Shown here: one piece after another, positions 8,830 to 17,011 of the stretch
Numbering within the stretch: the stretch's first letter is position 1
Layout: the number at the start of each line of letters is the position of its first letter
DNA from: Chloroflexota bacterium
Lineage (GTDB): Bacteria; Chloroflexota; Anaerolineae; J036; Brachytrichaceae
Assembly (NCBI GenBank): GCA_021788625.1
Contig: JAJYKL010000037.1
Location: 1-38,695 of the forward strand
Direction of reading: 5' to 3'
Length of the DNA: 38,695 nt
Notes under the pieces: generated by a model
Database searches by the model: none
What the model was told of the DNA's origin: nothing
Seen by the model: the letters and a program-made list of their open reading frames with translations, nothing else
Translations under genes and position numbers: made by a program

Positions 8830-9124
8830 TTTTTACCCGAAATAGGCTACCTGTTGAGAAGCCGCCTGGAGCACCAGGCTGTGTGGCAATCATTGCCTAA
8901 AGTTTTTCTTAGCGGGTCAACTTAGAGCAGATCGCCAGAGTCGATTTTCAACGCGCCCTGACCACCCTCACTGAGTATGCAGACGCGCGTGTTGATTTCG
9001 TGGGTGCTACGATCGTGGCGCTGGCCAGGTGTTGAATGTGACACGCATCCTTACGCTCTTACGCTTAACCAGCGCCACTTCTGGCTGTTCCGCCCGCGCT
9101 ACTGTATTTGATCTGCTGCCCTGA
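8830..9124 (+). pseudogene. VapC-type PIN-domain toxin remnant (frameshifted)
   Basis: No intact frame exists, but successive frames read like one PIN-domain protein. PEIGYLLRSRLEHQAVWQ comes from about 8838. Then, after an interruption, comes LEQIARVDFQRALTTL, TEYADARVDFVGATIVALA (to about 9030). A shift follows to LNVTRILTL, another to NQRHFWLFRPRY, and another to FDLLP with a stop at 9122-9124. The order matches VapC C-terminal halves (YAD..xDxxDAxIVALAExL ... ILTLDxRHF ... LLP). The normally acidic residue in DFVDA is Gly. The N-terminal third and any VapB antitoxin are missing. I see at least three frame changes and one stop, so it is a relic. Family assignment is from pattern recognition alone. 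Confidence 0.65.
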
Positions 9125-9136
9125 CGTACACGATCC

Positions 9137-11176
9137 TTATAAAGACCCTATCTCCACCACCGCCGGACTCATGGGTGGGAGCGTCAGGGTCAGCGTCACA
9201 TGGTCAGGCTCCCAGCGCGCCTGCGCGCCGGTCACGGGCAGGTCGGTCTGTACGCCGAGCCGCTCGCGCGGGATGCGAAAATCGTAGGTCTGCTCCTGGT
9301 CCGTCAGGTTGAACACGTTGACCACCCCGCCCGGCGTGCCAGGGAGCGTGTGCAGGTGCACGTGCTCCAGGATGCCGTGGAAGAGCCCGCGCACGAAGAA
9401 CGGCTTCAGACGGTTGTAAGTGCGCATGTGCGCCTGGTAGGCGGCGAAGCGCTTCTCGGGGTCGAAGGGCGCCAGGCCCTCGGCAGGCTCGATCGTCTTG
9501 TTGCTGGTCTTGCCGCCGATGCCGAGGTGCCGCACGGTGGAGGCCGTCCACCAGAAGAACACGCAGGCGTCGTTGTCGGCCGCCATAGTGATGTGCAGGT
9601 AGAGCGGCACGTTGCACCCCAGGGCGTAGTAGTACAGCGCCAGCGCGCGGCCGGTGCGCAGATCGTTCAGGCAGTCCCACATGTATTCGAAGCCCCAGTT
9701 CTCGTCGTATAGGCCCTGCTCGCCAAAGCCCTGCTGGAAGTAGGTCGGCACGTAGATGCAGGTGTGCCACGGCCAGACGGGGTCGTGTGCCTCAATTGTC
9801 AGGCCGGGGCACTGCCGGCGCACCTCGTTCGTCAGGCTATAGACGGCCATGACGTGTTCGTAAGGTGTGCTGGGCACTGAGTGACCGTGCGAGGCGTCGT
9901 GGCACGGCCCGCGCCAGTCCATCTCGTCGAACATCATGAAGCGCACGCCCGCCTTGGAGATGGCGAGGATGCGGCGCAGCTTCTCCTGCCAGAACTCGCG
10001 GCCGGCCAGGCACAGCTCCCAGCCGTCCGGTCCGACGGCCGGGTAGTACTCCAGCGGCCCGCCGTCGCGATCGGCGTGCCGCACCAGGAAGCGGTGCGGC
10101 CAGTAGTCGCGATAACAGCGCAGGATAGTGCGGTAGGCCAGGTCCAGACCGTAGTCCTGCTTCAGGGTGCGGATGAAGTCCGCCACCGGACCCAGCCGCG
10201 CCTCATCCCACAGCGTCTCGCCTTCGGCCACCTCCCAGCCCGGGTCCAGGTACAGCAGGTCGCAGCCGGCGTCGCGCGCCTTGGCCGCCTCCTTCAATAA
10301 CGCCTCGCGCGTGTAGTACTGCTTGAGCTTCTCGGGGTCGGAGTGGTACCAGCCCACGTCGTACAGCTCGTTCCAGTTCACCGGCGGGTTGTAGTCGGCT
10401 GGAAAACCATGCCCGTGGGCGTCGAGCAGGTCGCGGTAGATGCGGTAGGCCTCGGCGAGGCCGCCGGTGTAGGGGATGTAGGAGGTTGTGCCGAAGGTGA
10501 ATGACGCGCCGGGAGCCAGGGTGCGCGCTTGCGACGGCTCGCCATAAAGCGAGAAGCCAGCGCCGCCGAAGCGCAACACGGTCTCGCCGCCCTGGTAGAC
10601 CGGCGCAGCAATAGACAACTCGATCACCGCGTTGTTGTACTTGGCGATGACAAGTCCCTCGTCCCCCGTTCCCCAGGCCCACGCCTCGGAGCGCATAATG
10701 CCTTCCTCCGTCAGCGGCGGCTCAGGGCGGGTCGGGTCGGAGTACACGGCGTTGTGAAACTCGCCTCGAGCAAGCGCCTGGGTGGTGTAGTCGTGCACGC
10801 TGCCGTTGAGCTGCACGCGGAAAGGGATCGCACACAGGTGCCAGTCCGGGTGCGTGTCGAGCGACGCGGTGAACCCGAGTTTCATCCCACTTAGCGCAAC
10901 AGGCTGCGCGCCGGTGTTGTGTAGTGTGATGGTCTCTTCCACGCGGCCATCCAGCAGGTGCAATTGCTGAACAAGGCTCACGTCCGCTGCCACGAAGCGC
11001 CCCGTGACGGTGGTCAGGTCGCCTTGCTGATCCACGCGCCGGCCGGCGAGCGGTTCGTCATCGAAGCGTCCGGCACCTACCGTGCCGGAGAGCGCGTACT
11101 GGTAGTTGCGGTCGGCAAATGCCATGTGCGAATCTGCGGAAGTGAGCAGTCCACTGGCGATGTCCAGGCTGAGCAC
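9137..11176 (-). CDS. Glycoside hydrolase of the GH-D clan (GH36-like alpha-galactosidase-like)
   Basis: A 679-residue cytoplasmic enzyme with no signal peptide. The first ~270 residues are a beta-sandwich like that of GH36/melibiase proteins. A TIM-barrel follows: GCDLLYLDPGWEVAEG (about 303-318), YRTILRCYRDYWPHRF, a probable nucleophile strand VRFMMFDEMDWRGP (Asp near 415-418), LTIEAHDPVWPWH and LYLHITMAADND. The C-terminus is a beta domain ending PPMSPAVVEIGSL. Clan GH-D enzymes retain configuration with two Asp residues. Family number and sugar specificity are inferred and could be wrong. The start is GTG at 11176 with a perfect AGGAGG six bases upstream. Two direct repeats at 11192-11231 sit just upstream and look like operator sites. 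Confidence 0.78.
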   Translation of the reverse strand: MLSLDIASGLLTSADSHMAFADRNYQYALSGTVGAGRFDDEPLAGRRVDQQGDLTTVTGRFVAADVSLVQQLHLLDGRVEETITLHNTGAQPVALSGMKLGFTASLDTHPDWHLCAIPFRVQLNGSVHDYTTQALARGEFHNAVYSDPTRPEPPLTEEGIMRSEAWAWGTGDEGLVIAKYNNAVIELSIAAPVYQGGETVLRFGGAGFSLYGEPSQARTLAPGASFTFGTTSYIPYTGGLAEAYRIYRDLLDAHGHGFPADYNPPVNWNELYDVGWYHSDPEKLKQYYTREALLKEAAKARDAGCDLLYLDPGWEVAEGETLWDEARLGPVADFIRTLKQDYGLDLAYRTILRCYRDYWPHRFLVRHADRDGGPLEYYPAVGPDGWELCLAGREFWQEKLRRILAISKAGVRFMMFDEMDWRGPCHDASHGHSVPSTPYEHVMAVYSLTNEVRRQCPGLTIEAHDPVWPWHTCIYVPTYFQQGFGEQGLYDENWGFEYMWDCLNDLRTGRALALYYYALGCNVPLYLHITMAADNDACVFFWWTASTVRHLGIGGKTSNKTIEPAEGLAPFDPEKRFAAYQAHMRTYNRLKPFFVRGLFHGILEHVHLHTLPGTPGGVVNVFNLTDQEQTYDFRIPRERLGVQTDLPVTGAQARWEPDHVTLTLTLPPMSPAVVEIGSL

Positions 11177-11191
11177 GGTTAACCTCCTAGG

Positions 11192-11231
11192 TGAGTTGAT
11201 CGAACCATATAGGATGAGTTGATCGAACCAT
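11192..11231 (-). promoter_or_regulatory. Tandem operator-like direct repeats upstream of the GH-D glycosidase
   Basis: The 17-mer TGAGTTGATCGAACCAT occurs perfectly twice (11192-11208 and 11215-11231), 23 bases start to start, about two helical turns. The repeats lie 16 bases and more upstream of the GTG start. On the minus strand a TATACT (11241-11246) lies just upstream of them and could be the -10 box. The repeats would then cover the transcription start, as expected for a repressor of the glycosidase. No regulator gene is adjacent. Confidence 0.6.
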
Positions 11232-11316
11232 CAGCGAGTCAGTATACTTGCGAGGCAAAATCGCGTACACTGCAGTTATATGACGCGTAGCGTGCCTGCA
11301 CAGGAGCCAAAGAGCC

Positions 11317-12078
11317 ATGACAGAGCATACCGTATCTCGCGAAGCCGCAATCACACGTTTCAGTACCGGCCCCGACCGTCTGGCTGCGGCCGTCGAATTC
11401 CTGGCCGATGAAGAACTCGACCTGTCTCTCGCGCCTGGCGAGTGGAGCATCCGGCAGATCATCCACCACCTGGCTGATGGCAACGACATCTGGGGCACTG
11501 GGCTCAAACAGGCTATTGCCTCGCCAAACTCCCTGCTGCGCTTCGAGGGGTACCCGGGCAATGATGCCTGGTCGAACGCCATGCACTACAGTAAACGCGC
11601 GGTCCACCCGGCACTGGCACTATTCGATGCGCATATACACATGATGGAGCAGTTGGTAACCGAATTCCCCGAGGCCTGGGACAACACCCTGCAGCTCGCG
11701 GACGAACAGGGCAGAGTGATCAGAACGACAACCGTCGGCGCCGTGATCGATATGTTAAACAATCATCTGGACGAGCACCTCGTGGCCATCCAGGCGATTA
11801 AGCGGCAGCACGGCCTGGATGACACTGCGGTGAATCCAGCCCAAACGTTGCACAGATTGATCGGTGCGAACATGGATATCGACCTGGCAACACCCAAAGG
11901 TATGATCGCCTGGGCGCAGGCAAAATGCCCATGGAACGAGGAGGAGCATACGGATGTGCACCACTGCGCGGTGAAGAACACCTCCATCTGCCCCTACTTC
12001 GGCGGCGTGCAGCCTCTGGATACCGTGTTGTGCAGCTACCGGCACGGTGCACCCACGGGTCCGGCGGGTCCTCGTTGA
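11317..12078 (+). CDS. DinB-like protein with a Cys/His-rich C-terminal tail
   Basis: A 253-residue two-part protein. Residues 1-170 are a DinB-like bundle: APGEWSIRQIIHHLADGN carries the first His and MLNNHLDEHLVAIQAI the last His pair. After a linker (VNPAQTLHRLIGANMDIDL) comes a C-terminal module of about 70 residues rich in Cys and His (AKCPWNEEEHTDVHHCAVKN, then TSICPYFGGVQPLDTVLCSY). Its Cys/His spacing looks like a metal site. I do not recognise a named domain for it. AGGAGC precedes the ATG by about nine bases. It is divergent from the GH-D gene and shares the repeat-bearing intergenic region. The DinB part is fairly sure; the function is unknown. Confidence 0.8.
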   Translation: MTEHTVSREAAITRFSTGPDRLAAAVEFLADEELDLSLAPGEWSIRQIIHHLADGNDIWGTGLKQAIASPNSLLRFEGYPGNDAWSNAMHYSKRAVHPALALFDAHIHMMEQLVTEFPEAWDNTLQLADEQGRVIRTTTVGAVIDMLNNHLDEHLVAIQAIKRQHGLDDTAVNPAQTLHRLIGANMDIDLATPKGMIAWAQAKCPWNEEEHTDVHHCAVKNTSICPYFGGVQPLDTVLCSYRHGAPTGPAGPR

Positions 12079-12197
12079 GAAGCTGAGGGTTAAGTCGTTG
12101 CACCACCGGCTCCATTGATTCGCACCTCCATCGAGGTGGACTCCCTGTCACCGTCCATGTGAGTAGCATGACACGGCGGGTTGCATGATGCGGAGAC

Positions 12198-13013
12198 TCA
12201 TCCATTGGCGAGCCCAAATTCGCCTGGATGCAGGCGGGCGTGCAGTTCGTAAAGCATCACGCCGGTAGCGACGGCCAGGTTGAGCGAGTCGCTGCGGCCG
12301 GCCATGGGGATGCGCGTCACCAGGTCGCAGAGTTGCATCTGCCCGTCCGAAAGCCCCTCGCGCTCGCTGCCCATCAGAAGGATAAGGGGAAACCGGTATG
12401 CTGCCTGCCGGTAACCCACTGTGCTGTGGTCCGATGTGCCCACCAGCATGACTTTGTGCTGGTGCTTCCAGGCCACCAGCTCCGCAAAGCTGGCTTTAGC
12501 GATAGGCATCGAGAATATCGCGCCCATGCTCGCGCGTAGAGCCGAGGGATCGTAGGGGTCCACAGCGTGACCGAGTAAGATCACACCGGCGCAACGGGTC
12601 GCGTCGGCGGTGCGCAGGATCGTGCCAACGTTACCAGGGTCCTGTGGCTCGTCCAATGCCACCCAAATGGGGCCGGCCGGTGGCATCTTGTCCAGCGCGA
12701 GCCAGTGCTGGCGCACCACCACGCCGATGCCTTGCGGTCCTTCCTTCTGCGACAGCGCGCCGAAGACGTCGGGCGTCACCTCCAAGATGGGCGTGCCCTT
12801 CGAGCGCTGCTCCTCGACGACCTGCCGTGCCACGTCGCTCTTCAACAGGTCCGGTGCGACGATCAGTGTCTGGATTGGTGCGCCCAGTTGTGCCGCCTCC
12901 ACCACCAGGCGGATGCCCTCAACAAAGGCCTTGCTCTCCTGGTCGCGTACTTTGCGCTCGCGTAAGGAGCGAATCTGCTTGATGATGGGATTACTGCGAC
13001 TAGAGATGGGCAT
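12198..13013 (-). CDS. TrmH/SpoU-family (SPOUT) RNA 2'-O-methyltransferase
   Basis: A 271-residue SAM-dependent RNA ribose methyltransferase. An N-terminal substrate-binding part (NPIIKQIRSLRERKVRDQES, KAFVEGIRLV) precedes the knotted SPOUT domain. The domain shows its three motifs: LDEPQDPGNVGTILRTADA (motif 1), LILLMGSEREGLS (motif 2) and IPMAGRSDSLNLAVATGVML (motif 3). This is the RlmB/TsnR-like layout, so 23S rRNA or tRNA are the likely targets, but which one cannot be told. GGAAAC precedes the ATG. In the 119-base gap on its 3' side, a 6-bp hairpin (12123-12138) may help termination. Confidence 0.93.
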   Translation of the reverse strand: MPISSRSNPIIKQIRSLRERKVRDQESKAFVEGIRLVVEAAQLGAPIQTLIVAPDLLKSDVARQVVEEQRSKGTPILEVTPDVFGALSQKEGPQGIGVVVRQHWLALDKMPPAGPIWVALDEPQDPGNVGTILRTADATRCAGVILLGHAVDPYDPSALRASMGAIFSMPIAKASFAELVAWKHQHKVMLVGTSDHSTVGYRQAAYRFPLILLMGSEREGLSDGQMQLCDLVTRIPMAGRSDSLNLAVATGVMLYELHARLHPGEFGLANG

Positions 13014-13193
13014 TTGACACGTTTCCGATGGGCGTCATTTGGTGATATCGATACCCGGAGTATATCTTGATGCCTGTTGTGTGAACCGACCGTATGACGA
13101 TCAACGCCAGGCACGAATTCGGCTGGAATCAGAAGCTGTAGTTTTGATACTTGACCGCATATAGATTGGCTACGATAGCTGGATCAGTAGTGA

Positions 13194-13236
13194 GGCACTC
13201 AAGCATGACCTTGACCAAAGCCAGACAATGAGTGCC
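13194..13236. repeat. 8-bp inverted repeat between methyltransferase genes
   Basis: GGCACTCA (13194-13201) and TGAGTGCC (13229-13236) form a perfect 8-bp inverted repeat with a 27-base loop. It lies in the 281-base gap 3' of the SAM methyltransferase and 5' of the SPOUT gene. It could be a terminator or a regulator site; there is no T-tract. The rest of the gap (13014-13294) holds nothing I recognise. Confidence 0.35.
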
Positions 13237-13294
13237 GTCTCCGTGTGCAGGATCTGTTAAGGGGAGTGTAGGAACAGATCAGAAAGGCTTGCCA

Positions 13295-14053
13295 TCACCT
13301 TTGTGCCACGATGAAGATGCGTCGCTCGGCTTCGGTGTCGTCCACCGGTTTCGAAAGGTCATTGCTGCGTGCGAAGTGCACCTGGCGCCAGCCAGTCTCC
13401 TCCAGTGTTGCCTTCACCGCCGCCACGTCGAACAACGTGTTGAAGGCAGTCTCTTCGAAGCGCTCGTAGGTGCCATTCTCCAGCGGTATAAATCCTGTGA
13501 TTCGGACGGTGGCTCGGCCCATTCCTTCGTCGAAGATGCCGCGGTTGATCAGCACCGCATCGCGGCTGTCCTCAATGGAAATGCCGTTCCAGCTCTGCAG
13601 CCCCTTGCGTGTGTTCAGGTCAAACACAAACACTCCCTCGTCGGCCAGGCTGGCGAACACGCTGTGGAAGCACCCTCGCAGGGCATCCATGTCTTCCAGG
13701 TGATTCAACGCGTCGTAGGTGGAGACTGCCAGCCCCACTTGTGTGTGGAGCGCGAAGCAGGCTGCGTCAGCGCAAACGAACTGGGCCTGGTCAGCCTGCA
13801 CACAATCCGCATTGTTCTCGCGAGCGATTCGCAACATCCCCTCCGACGAATCGATGCCAATCACACGGTAACCATTTTTTAGAAAGTGTGCAGCCAGTTG
13901 TCCTGTACCGCAACACACATCCAGCACGTTGCGATTCCATTGGCTGATTGGGAAGCTCTGATAATAATCCAGGATGCGCGGCGCGAGCTGGTTCGAGAAC
14001 CAGCCCCACAGCTTGTTGTAGACCGGAGCGAAATCCGATGCATAAGCTTGCAT
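13295..14053 (-). CDS. Class I SAM-dependent methyltransferase
   Basis: A 252-residue Rossmann-fold methyltransferase. Motif I VLDVCCGTGQLAAHFLKNG (about 45-63) binds SAM, GYRVIGIDSSEGMLRIAREN is motif II, CVQADQAQFV and the VSTYDALNHLEDMDAL segment are motifs III-IV, and LADEGVFVFDLNT is motif V. The C-terminal half (ENGTYERFEETAFNTLF, VKATLEETGWRQVHFA) is typical of small-molecule methyltransferases of the CcbJ/UbiE-like group. The substrate is unknown. The ATG at 14053 has GGGAGG five bases upstream; the frame stays open 76 codons further upstream but that part runs through a palindrome. It follows the nucleotidyltransferase-like gene on the same strand, separated by that palindrome. Confidence 0.88.
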   Translation of the reverse strand: MQAYASDFAPVYNKLWGWFSNQLAPRILDYYQSFPISQWNRNVLDVCCGTGQLAAHFLKNGYRVIGIDSSEGMLRIARENNADCVQADQAQFVCADAACFALHTQVGLAVSTYDALNHLEDMDALRGCFHSVFASLADEGVFVFDLNTRKGLQSWNGISIEDSRDAVLINRGIFDEGMGRATVRITGFIPLENGTYERFEETAFNTLFDVAAVKATLEETGWRQVHFARSNDLSKPVDDTEAERRIFIVAQR

Positions 14054-14069
14054 GCTGTCCTCCCGCGTT

Positions 14070-14113
14070 GGAGGAGATGTCAGACTTTTTTGGAAAAGTC
14101 TGACATCTCCTCC
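14070..14113. repeat. Perfect 20-bp palindrome with TTGG loop
   Basis: Arms 14070-14089 and 14094-14113 are perfect inverted copies of 20 bases with a 4-base loop. The arm begins GGAGGAGATGTC and ends AGACTTTT next to the loop. It sits between two minus-strand genes (14 bases after the upstream stop, 16 bases before the downstream ATG). On the minus strand it ends in CTCCTCC, not a T-tract. It is a candidate dispersed palindromic element or an attenuator. Confidence 0.8.
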
Positions 14114-14124
14114 GCCTCTACCGA

Positions 14125-14919
14125 TCATCCCAACAGTTCTGGCACCGCCTGCCTCAGCTGCTCCAGGTCCTGCCCGATGGGATAAGTCTTTTGCAGGTCG
14201 GTCAGGCACGCGATATACAAATCCGTCAAGCGCTGCACGCTTCGCAATGTGGCGTGCTGGTAGGAGTGTTCCAGCACCCACTTCTCGCCCGGAGCCAGGG
14301 CGTGCCAGCCGCGCTGGGCGTCCTGTGTGTGTTGCCCTGCGCGCACGGCAGCGGCATAATAAATCAACGTGCGGATCTTCTCGATCGCCGACTGCGCCGC
14401 AGCGTGGTCTTTGCGCGCCAGGGCGCGTGCGGCATCATGCAGGTGGAACGGGTAGTTGCTCAGTTGCTGTTTCAGCTCAAGCGTGATCGCCTCCGGCGGA
14501 TACTCCGGCAGCACCGCCGCCAGGTGCTTGGCCACAGTGCCAGACCGGTCGAATAGCACCTGGTATTCGCAGTAAGGTGTCTGCTCAGCAATATACTTCA
14601 GCTGGCAAAACACCAGGTTCACGCACAGGCCGGTGGGCGGGAAGGACGAGCGCCCATAGAGCGCACGTACTTCTTTGCAGTGTTCCCGTTCGTCTTCCTT
14701 CAGGTAGACCGGCATCCCTACTGCGTGGAGCAGGTCGTTGTGCAACTCATAAGCCTTGCGCAGGTCTTTGAGCGTGTCCTTCGTCACTACACCGACATCG
14801 ATGCCGTTAACGTCCTGGCAGCCTGGTTGGAGAACCGGGCTGAGAAGAAAAACCCCCACCACACCCGGTTCCACCTGCAACGTATCACTGACCAAAACCT
14901 GAACTGCCCGAACGTCCAT
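14125..14919 (-). CDS. Nucleotidyltransferase-fold protein (degenerate signature)
   Basis: A 264-residue protein that looks like the aminoglycoside-nucleotidyltransferase type of fold. The start VEPGVVGVFLLSPVLQPGCQ, DVNGIDVGVVTKD fits 'GSxxxG...DxDxxV', but the Gly-Ser is LS and the Asp spacing is wide (D...D). After about residue 130 the protein is helical (HLHDAARALARKDHAAAQSA, IEKIRTLIYYAAAVRAG), like a HEPN or KNTase C-terminal bundle. It could be an active transferase with an unusual site or a catalytically dead relative. GGAGGT lies five bases before the ATG. Substrate unknown. It is upstream of, and perhaps cotranscribed with, the SAM methyltransferase. Confidence 0.6.
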   Translation of the reverse strand: MDVRAVQVLVSDTLQVEPGVVGVFLLSPVLQPGCQDVNGIDVGVVTKDTLKDLRKAYELHNDLLHAVGMPVYLKEDEREHCKEVRALYGRSSFPPTGLCVNLVFCQLKYIAEQTPYCEYQVLFDRSGTVAKHLAAVLPEYPPEAITLELKQQLSNYPFHLHDAARALARKDHAAAQSAIEKIRTLIYYAAAVRAGQHTQDAQRGWHALAPGEKWVLEHSYQHATLRSVQRLTDLYIACLTDLQKTYPIGQDLEQLRQAVPELLG

Positions 14920-15167
14920 CTAGAACCTCCACCACTGTGCATGCTTGTCGTCATCGGCACTGAAATCCTTGCATCTACGCTGTTAAAACACCCTCTAGCA
15001 TACATCCAGCCCACCTGGTGCCCGGTACGAGCCGAGAGCAGGCTACAATTATCCAGTCGGCATTGTCAACGGGGTTCTGTGGGCCCTGGCTGCAAGGCGT
15101 TCGATGTGCCTGGTACAGCCTCTTCTTGCGATGCCGGGTACGGCAAGTATGCAGAGGAGGTACGCAC

Positions 15168-16859
15168 ATGGGAACTCACGAACCGGTCGACCTGCACAGC
15201 GATCCGGCCACATGCGGCTCCGCAGCCCGGGGTTCCTCGGCGCAGACTCCTGCCCCACGCAACGCAACATCACGCCATCCGACTCTACGCGCTGATCTGG
15301 CGATCGCCATGGCCGCTGCGCTGTTAGCTGGGTGCGCGTCGCGTGGTTTTCCCTTCAGGTCGCCGGTGACCGCTACTCTTCCTGCCAGCACGGCAATCAT
15401 TGCGTCAACACCCGAATCCGAGGTCACCATCGTTCCTGTGGTTCCAGCAACCGCCACAGACACCGCAACATCTGAACCTCTCGCGTCGGATACTCCGATC
15501 CCGACGCCTACCGAAGCCCCCACAGCACCAGCAACTCCGACGGTTCTTTCGACCAGCCTGGCCACACCAGGTGGTGCTCAACCGCTCACCAGCACTCAGC
15601 ATTACCTCCCTCTTACAGGTGATCTGTCAGCTTCCAGCACCGTGACGCTCGAGCAACTCATGGTCCACTTCCCAGCGGATCGCTTCCAACGGCCACCCGT
15701 GCAGCAGAAGACCGATACCGCCATCACCAGCCAGAACCCATTCCTGAATCTGTTCCCCGAGTTGAGCACGCTGCCTGCCCCGGCGTGGGTGAAGGAAGGC
15801 GCGCGTGTCACCTATCACATGGCTAGCGCGACCATCAACCTCCAGGCTCCGGCCAAGGGTCCACAAGAAGCCCTGCCGACCGCAACGCCTCAGGCCTTCA
15901 TCCACAAAGCTGGTGTTGCGCGCATCGCTCAGCAACCCGGCCAGGATGGCTCCGCCGCCGAAGGCTACATCCAGTATGACCTGGTGGCAAAGGATGACAG
16001 CAGCGTCGTGTCGTCTATGTGTTTATTCTCTCGGTTCAACGAAACAGTCCTGGTACCGTCCCTGGTGTTGCGAACAGTGGATCTGCCTGGCGTGGGTGAT
16101 TACTGGATCAATCCGGCTGTGCTGAAGAACGCAGACCGCGTGGCTGGCAATGGGCTGGTGGTTGTCAGGATGCCCTACAAGATCGGGCTCAAAACCTACA
16201 ATACCACGCGCTTCCAATACAAAATGACGGGAGCCGAGTATAACTGGCAATATGACAACGTCACCGGGCTGTTATTGCTCTACAGCAGCTCAATTGACAA
16301 CAACAAAACCAACTCCCAAACCCTATCGCAGCTCACCTTCGTTCAGCAACGCCAGTTAACGCTGCCCTGGCATGTCACTGCATATAGCACCATACCAGTG
16401 TGGGCCACTGAAGATAAACAAATGACCTACCAGGGCACCTATGACCTGTCACTGGCTGATGGCACTACGCTGCAACCCATCGCCATGCGTCTGGTAGCCA
16501 GGATCACAAACGCCAACTTGCGCTGGACCGATATTCAGGTGCAGTCCACTTTACAGGGTCAGCAGCCCAGCACCACGCTGCGTGCTACTGGCGTGTATCA
16601 GCCCTTCAATGGTTACTGGTTGCCTGCCGAGGCATTGCGGAGCTTGCGGAACGGTCAGGTGGTCGATCGCGACCCGATCACAGGGGTGAAGATTACTGCG
16701 GCACGAGGCCAGGGGACGGTCAGTCTGACTGAAACAGGCGCCAGCTTCACCTCCCAACTCACCTATGATGCACAGACCGGCATGCTCATCGGGATCAAGC
16801 AGGTGATGAACAACGCCGCCATCACCACCGACGTCGAGCTGCGTAGGACAGGGCAATAA
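15168..16859 (+). CDS. Putative lipoprotein of unknown function
   Basis: A 563-residue protein I cannot assign to a family. A short hydrophobic stretch LAIAMAAALLAGC ends in a lipobox-like LAGC near residue 57. It is preceded by an unusually long (~45-residue) N-terminal extension. The start could therefore instead be an in-frame ATG at 15309, but GAGGAGG eight bases before the ATG at 15168 supports the longer form. A Thr/Pro/Ala-rich linker (TPIPTPTEAPTAPATPTVL) follows to about residue 140. The rest is beta-rich with Thr-Gln-rich strands and no recognised catalytic motif. It is likely tethered outside the membrane. It is flanked by opposite-strand genes. The 152-base gap after it shows nothing. 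Confidence 0.7.
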   Translation: MGTHEPVDLHSDPATCGSAARGSSAQTPAPRNATSRHPTLRADLAIAMAAALLAGCASRGFPFRSPVTATLPASTAIIASTPESEVTIVPVVPATATDTATSEPLASDTPIPTPTEAPTAPATPTVLSTSLATPGGAQPLTSTQHYLPLTGDLSASSTVTLEQLMVHFPADRFQRPPVQQKTDTAITSQNPFLNLFPELSTLPAPAWVKEGARVTYHMASATINLQAPAKGPQEALPTATPQAFIHKAGVARIAQQPGQDGSAAEGYIQYDLVAKDDSSVVSSMCLFSRFNETVLVPSLVLRTVDLPGVGDYWINPAVLKNADRVAGNGLVVVRMPYKIGLKTYNTTRFQYKMTGAEYNWQYDNVTGLLLLYSSSIDNNKTNSQTLSQLTFVQQRQLTLPWHVTAYSTIPVWATEDKQMTYQGTYDLSLADGTTLQPIAMRLVARITNANLRWTDIQVQSTLQGQQPSTTLRATGVYQPFNGYWLPAEALRSLRNGQVVDRDPITGVKITAARGQGTVSLTETGASFTSQLTYDAQTGMLIGIKQVMNNAAITTDVELRRTGQ

Positions 16860-17011
16860 CGATCGCGACGTGCTGCTGGATCCTGGCAATATTACCTGCT
16901 ACACGCCACTCACGAGCAGCTCGAAGTTCAGCAGGTGGCTTAATGCCGGAATGAATGGCACACGACGCCACCGGCGCAGCGTAGTAGGCAGGTCGGCCGC
17001 GGCGAGACTCC

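Noticed and set aside
13295..14281. Longer start (14281) for the SAM methyltransferase
   Set aside because: The extra 76 codons run through a perfect palindrome and into the preceding gene; the ATG at 14053 has a good ribosome site and fits the domain start.
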